Assembly: GCA_902782955.1 (NCBI GenBank)
Contig: CACZPD010000267.1
Span: 1-9,368 of the forward strand
Source of the DNA: an uncultured Erysipelotrichaceae bacterium
GTDB lineage: Bacteria; Bacillota_I; Bacilli_A; Erysipelotrichales; Erysipelotrichaceae
Length of the DNA stretch: 9,368 bases
Direction: 5' to 3'
Part shown: piece after piece, positions 6,744 through 9,368 of the stretch
Position numbering within the stretch: position 1 is the stretch's first letter
Layout: every line of letters begins with the position of its first letter
Notes under the pieces: model-generated
What the model saw: only the letters and a program-made list of their open reading frames with translations
The model's database searches: none
Told to the model about the DNA's origin: nothing
Program-made: the position numbers and the translations under genes

Positions 6744-8470
6744 TGATCGTCATCCCCTTTCTTCTGTGTTTCATAGATTTCCTGATAGATATCATTGGTC
6801 TTGAGGAGGTTTTCAGGTGTATCAAATCCGTAGATTCCGCCATAGTCCATGACTAATACACGGTCAGCGTCTTCAATGGATGAGATCCTCTGTGAAATGA
6901 TGATCTTGGTGACATCAGGAAGCGTATTTTTGAATGCTGTACGGATCTTCATATCGGTAGCTGTATCAACTGCCGAAGTGGAATCGTCCAGGATCAGGAT
7001 CTTCGGTTTTTTCAGAAGCGCACGCGCGATACAGAGACGCTGCTTCTGACCGCCAGAAACATTTGAACCGCCCTGCTCGATCCAGGTATCATAGCCATCC
7101 GGGAATGTCCTGATAAAATCATCCGCACAGGCCTTTTTGCAGGCATCGATGATCTCTTCATCCGTTGCGTTTTCATTTCCCCATCTGAGGTTGTCCTTGA
7201 TCGTGCCGGAGAACAATACATTCTTCTGCAGGACCATGGCAACATTGTCACGGAGCACTTTCAGATCGTATTCCTTTACATTATGACCGCCGACGATCAC
7301 CTCGCCGGAAGTTACGTCATACAGTCTGGGAAGCAGAAGCGTCAGCGAGCTCTTGCCGCTGCCGGTGGCTCCGATCACACCGATCGTTTCACCTGAGCGG
7401 ATATTCAGATCGATATCGTGAAGGATCTCCTTATCTTTTCCTTCAAAGTATCCGAAGCATACATCCTTAAGAACGATGGATCCGTCCGGAATTTCCATTA
7501 CCGGGTTTTCCGGATTGACAATAGACGGTTTTTCTTCGAGTACCTCAACAATCCGCTGGGCGCTGGCAGCTGACATGGTGATCATGACAAACACCATTGA
7601 GAGCATCATAAGTCCGATCAGGATGTTCATGGTATATGTGAACATGGACATCAGCTGGCCTGTGCCGAGGGTAGAATTGACGATCATATGCGCACCGAGC
7701 CAGGAAAGCGCGATCATGCACGCGTATGAAGTCAGGCCCATAACCGGCCCGTTGAGAACGATCAGGGATTCTGCCTTTTCAAAGAGTCCCTGCAGTTTTT
7801 TGGCGGCTTTACGGAATTTTTCTGTTTCGTGTTTTTCCTTTACAAATGCCTTGACTACACGGATGTTCGTTATATTCTCCTGAACGCTTTCATTCAGTTC
7901 ATCGTACTGTCTGAATACGACAGAAAAACGGGAGTAACTTAGGACAGTGATGATTGCCAGAACGATCGACAGGAAAATGAGGGCATAAAAGAATACCCTT
8001 GCCAGTTCCGCATTGATCCGGATCGTCATAAATACCGCTACGATGATCGTGAGAGGTGCGCGGATGCACATGCGCAGGATCATCATAAACGCGTTCTGCA
8101 GGTTTGTCGCATCCGTCCCGAGCCTTGTCATCAGACCGGAAGTCGAGAATTTATCAATGTTGGCGAAACTGAATTTCTGGATGTTCTGAAACATGTCATC
8201 CCGGACATTGCGCACAAATCCCGTCGCTGCATATGCGGCAAGGTTGCCGCTCATGATGCCGCAGAACAATGACAGGAATGCGCATATGATCATGATGATC
8301 CCGTACTTGAATACGACATCCATGTTTCCGACACCGATCCCTTTATCGACAATAATCGACATAATATACGGAAGACTGAGTTCAAGCACAACTTCCCCGA
8401 CCATGAACAAAGGTGCTCCGATCGCAGCTGACTTGTATTCCCTGACTTCCTTCAGCAATCTTTTAATCAT
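6740..8470 (-). CDS. Heterodimeric ABC exporter, half-transporter A (degenerate nucleotide site)
   Basis: A 576-residue half-transporter. Six membrane helices are expected at about 15-40, 54-76, 127-149, 158-178, 238-262 and 275-300, followed by an ATPase domain from about 330. Walker A is GATGSGKS (367-374), the Q-loop is VLQKNVLF with Gln415, the signature VSGGQ (471-475) is intact, and the D-loop is SAVD. The catalytic glutamate after Walker B is replaced by aspartate (ILILDD, Asp496), and the H-loop histidine is replaced by Gln527 in ISQRIS. These changes mark the non-hydrolysing site of heterodimeric exporters such as TM287, BmrC and LmrC. Its intact signature should complete the active site with Walker A/B of half-transporter B. 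The ATG at 8470 lies inside the marR 3' end (8-nt overlap) behind a strong AGGAGG site. Substrate unknown; multidrug or lipid-type export is the family expectation. Confidence 0.94.
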   Translation of the reverse strand: MIKRLLKEVREYKSAAIGAPLFMVGEVVLELSLPYIMSIIVDKGIGVGNMDVVFKYGIIMIICAFLSLFCGIMSGNLAAYAATGFVRNVRDDMFQNIQKFSFANIDKFSTSGLMTRLGTDATNLQNAFMMILRMCIRAPLTIIVAVFMTIRINAELARVFFYALIFLSIVLAIITVLSYSRFSVVFRQYDELNESVQENITNIRVVKAFVKEKHETEKFRKAAKKLQGLFEKAESLIVLNGPVMGLTSYACMIALSWLGAHMIVNSTLGTGQLMSMFTYTMNILIGLMMLSMVFVMITMSAASAQRIVEVLEEKPSIVNPENPVMEIPDGSIVLKDVCFGYFEGKDKEILHDIDLNIRSGETIGVIGATGSGKSSLTLLLPRLYDVTSGEVIVGGHNVKEYDLKVLRDNVAMVLQKNVLFSGTIKDNLRWGNENATDEEIIDACKKACADDFIRTFPDGYDTWIEQGGSNVSGGQKQRLCIARALLKKPKILILDDSTSAVDTATDMKIRTAFKNTLPDVTKIIISQRISSIEDADRVLVMDYGGIYGFDTPENLLKTNDIYQEIYETQKKGDDDQ

Positions 8471-8918
8471 ACCTCTCCTCCTCTCTCAGAATATTATTTC
8501 TGATTCTTTCCAAAAGACCGAACAGCTGTTCTTTATCCTGTTCGCTGAAACCATCAAAAAAGATCGTCTCATTCTGACCGGCTATTGCATTCATTTTTTT
8601 GTCGAGCATCATGCCTCTGCGGGTAATGATGATCTGTTTGAGACGTTTATCCTCAAGAACGGATATGCGTTTAATATACCCGTTCTTTTCCAGATTCTGC
8701 AGGATACCGGTAATCGTGGACCGGCGGATATGGAAAAAATCCTCCAGGTCTTTCTGATAGATCGGGTCACCGATATGCTGGCAGAGATAATGAATGATGC
8801 CGATCTGAACCGCTGTGACATTCCCGCAGCCATTCTGCAGAACCTGTCTGTCAACAAACCGGTTCATGATGTTCTTTGTTTCTCTCAGCGAAACCCAAAG
8901 ATCTGCATCTTTATACAT
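8463..8918 (-). CDS. MarR-family transcriptional regulator, likely autorepressor of the exporter operon
   Basis: A 151-residue protein of normal MarR length. The winged helix-turn-helix is visible: support helix QKDLEDFF (55-62), recognition helix around RRSTITGILQNLEKNGYI (65-82), and a wing ending in EDKRLKQIIIT (89-99) with the DKR turn typical of MarR wings. N- and C-terminal helices form the dimer interface. The two cysteines (31 and 46) do not match the OhrR redox-sensor arrangement I know, so a ligand-responsive repressor is more likely. The ATG at 8918 is the first possible start because an in-frame TAA lies two codons upstream. The nearest strong Shine-Dalgarno (AGGAGG) is 17 nt away inside the inverted repeat, which is unusually far. 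The gene is first in an operon with the ABC pair, and a matching inverted repeat sits over its own promoter. Confidence 0.93.
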   Translation of the reverse strand: MYKDADLWVSLRETKNIMNRFVDRQVLQNGCGNVTAVQIGIIHYLCQHIGDPIYQKDLEDFFHIRRSTITGILQNLEKNGYIKRISVLEDKRLKQIIITRRGMMLDKKMNAIAGQNETIFFDGFSEQDKEQLFGLLERIRNNILREEERYD

Positions 8919-8928
8919 AAATTATCTT

Positions 8929-8946
8929 TTGTTAGCCTCCTAACAA
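8929..8946. promoter_or_regulatory. Probable MarR operator overlapping the transcription start
   Basis: TTGTTAG and CTAACAA arms, each 7 nt and perfectly complementary, flank a 4-nt spacer (GAGG on the minus strand). The 18-nt site lies 2 nt downstream of the -10 element of the marR promoter and covers the expected start point. This is where an autorepressor would bind, and its size fits a MarR dimer site. The identity of the binding protein is inferred from adjacency. Confidence 0.75.
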
Positions 8947-8948
8947 TT

Positions 8949-8977
8949 ATGGTATTCCTACCCTACCCGCATGTCAA
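8949..8977 (-). promoter_or_regulatory. Sigma-A type promoter of the marR-exporter operon
   Basis: The minus strand carries a consensus TTGACA -35 (8972-8977), a 17-nt spacer and a TACCAT -10 (8949-8954, four of six matches). The start point should be near 8941-8943, inside the inverted repeat. That gives a leader of only about 24 nt. The -35 lies 10 nt beyond the T-tract of the ptsI terminator. An alternative -10, CATAAT at 8946-8951, would need a 20-nt spacer and is less likely. Confidence 0.75.
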
Positions 8978-8987
8978 CACTCAGGAC

Positions 8988-9034
8988 AAAAAAAGAGATC
9001 CTGTCCCTTCACTTTCGTGAAAGACAGAACCTCT
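8988..9034 (-). terminator. Strong intrinsic terminator of ptsI
   Basis: The minus strand forms a long hairpin whose outer part pairs AGAGGTTCTGTC with GACAGGATCTCT (two G-U pairs). After a single bulged G it continues as TTTCAC/GTGAAG closed by a GAAA tetraloop, and seven T residues follow. It begins 12 nt after the ptsI stop codon and insulates the marR operon from ptsI transcription. Confidence 0.92.
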
Positions 9035-9046
9035 TTCCTATTGGGT

Positions 9047-9368
9047 TCAGATGCTTGCCTTAACGAGTTCTGTGACTTCTTCCATTGTGTCACATTCAAC
9101 TGCTTTGGCTGCCATTGCTTTCATTTCTTCATAGCTCAGGCCGTTGATCATCTTACGTGCACGCAGAATGGATGTTGCACTCATGGAGAATTCATCCAGA
9201 CCGAGACCTAAGAGAACCGGAGCAGCGAGTTCGTCGCCTGCCATTTCGCCGCACATACCGCACCATTTGCCGTTCTTGTGTGCACCGTCGATCGTCATCT
9301 TGATGAGACGCAGGATGGACGGGTTCAGCGGCTGGTACAGATAGGATACCGGCTGGCTCATACGGTCA
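9047..9368 (-). CDS. ptsI: PTS enzyme I (phosphoenolpyruvate-protein phosphotransferase), C-terminal fragment
   Basis: The last 106 complete codons of enzyme I, the cytoplasmic protein that takes phosphate from PEP and passes it to HPr at the head of all PTS sugar uptake. The fragment holds the end of the PEP-binding TIM barrel. It starts in frame with [13 protein letters not shown], followed by [13 protein letters not shown], with the conserved active-site cysteine region, then [15 protein letters not shown] near the dimer interface. It ends in a helical tail with ELVKASI. The reading frame is open through base 9368, so the N-terminal phosphohistidine domain lies outside the window. A strong terminator follows, so it is not part of the marR operon. 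In many Bacillota ptsI is preceded by ptsH, which would be beyond the window. Confidence 0.96.
   Translation of the reverse strand, partial: DRMSQPVSYLYQPLNPSILRLIKMTIDGAHKNGKWCGMCGEMAGDELAAPVLLGLGLDEFSMSATSILRARKMINGLSYEEMKAMAAKAVECDTMEEVTELVKASI

Overview
The window looks like a compact piece of a Bacillota (Firmicutes) chromosome, probably an anaerobic gut-type lineage such as Lachnospiraceae or Erysipelotrichia. The evidence is purine-rich AGGAGG-type ribosome binding sites, the style of the PTS enzyme I C-terminus, a BmrCD/TM287-288-type heterodimeric ABC exporter behind a MarR regulator, and end-to-end packed genes. Base composition is roughly balanced. The exact genus cannot be read from the sequence. 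All eight supported genes lie on the minus strand, so transcription runs from high to low coordinates.

Layout in the direction of transcription: (1) 9368-9047 holds the C-terminal end of PTS enzyme I (ptsI), closed by a strong intrinsic terminator with a GAAA tetraloop (8988-9034). (2) A marR-exporter operon follows. It has a TTGACA promoter (8949-8977) and a perfect inverted repeat (8929-8946) over the expected transcription start. Its genes are a MarR regulator, ABC half-transporter A (degenerate nucleotide site), ABC half-transporter B (canonical site), a cytoplasmic transglutaminase-like protein with an intact Cys-His-Asp triad, and a Cof-type HAD hydrolase. The junctions are 8-nt overlap, 4-nt overlap, 11-nt gap and 4-nt overlap, so these five genes are very probably cotranscribed, and a terminator closes the unit at 2612-2648. 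(3) A sugar-acid catabolic operon starts in the 171-bp gap. An extended -10 promoter candidate is followed at once by a perfect 19-nt palindrome (2549-2567), then by an IlvD/Edd-family dehydratase, a KDPG aldolase (eda) and the first 34 codons of a PfkB-type sugar kinase (kdgK) that runs off the window at base 1.

How the genes work together: the dehydratase, kinase and aldolase make a complete lower route of the semi-phosphorylative Entner-Doudoroff type: sugar acid to 2-keto-3-deoxy sugar acid, to the 6-phosphate, to pyruvate plus glyceraldehyde 3-phosphate. The initial sugar acid cannot be read from the sequence. The MarR operon resembles a self-regulated drug or metabolite exporter, with two extra cytoplasmic enzymes of unknown substrate coupled at the 3' end.

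No RNA genes, mobile elements, CRISPR arrays, attachment sites or broken genes were seen. The only non-coding stretches are 8919-9046, 4843-4853 and 2483-2653. The least explained parts are the transglutaminase-like protein in an exporter operon, the substrate and cysteine pattern of the dehydratase, and the unidentified regulator of the 19-nt palindrome.
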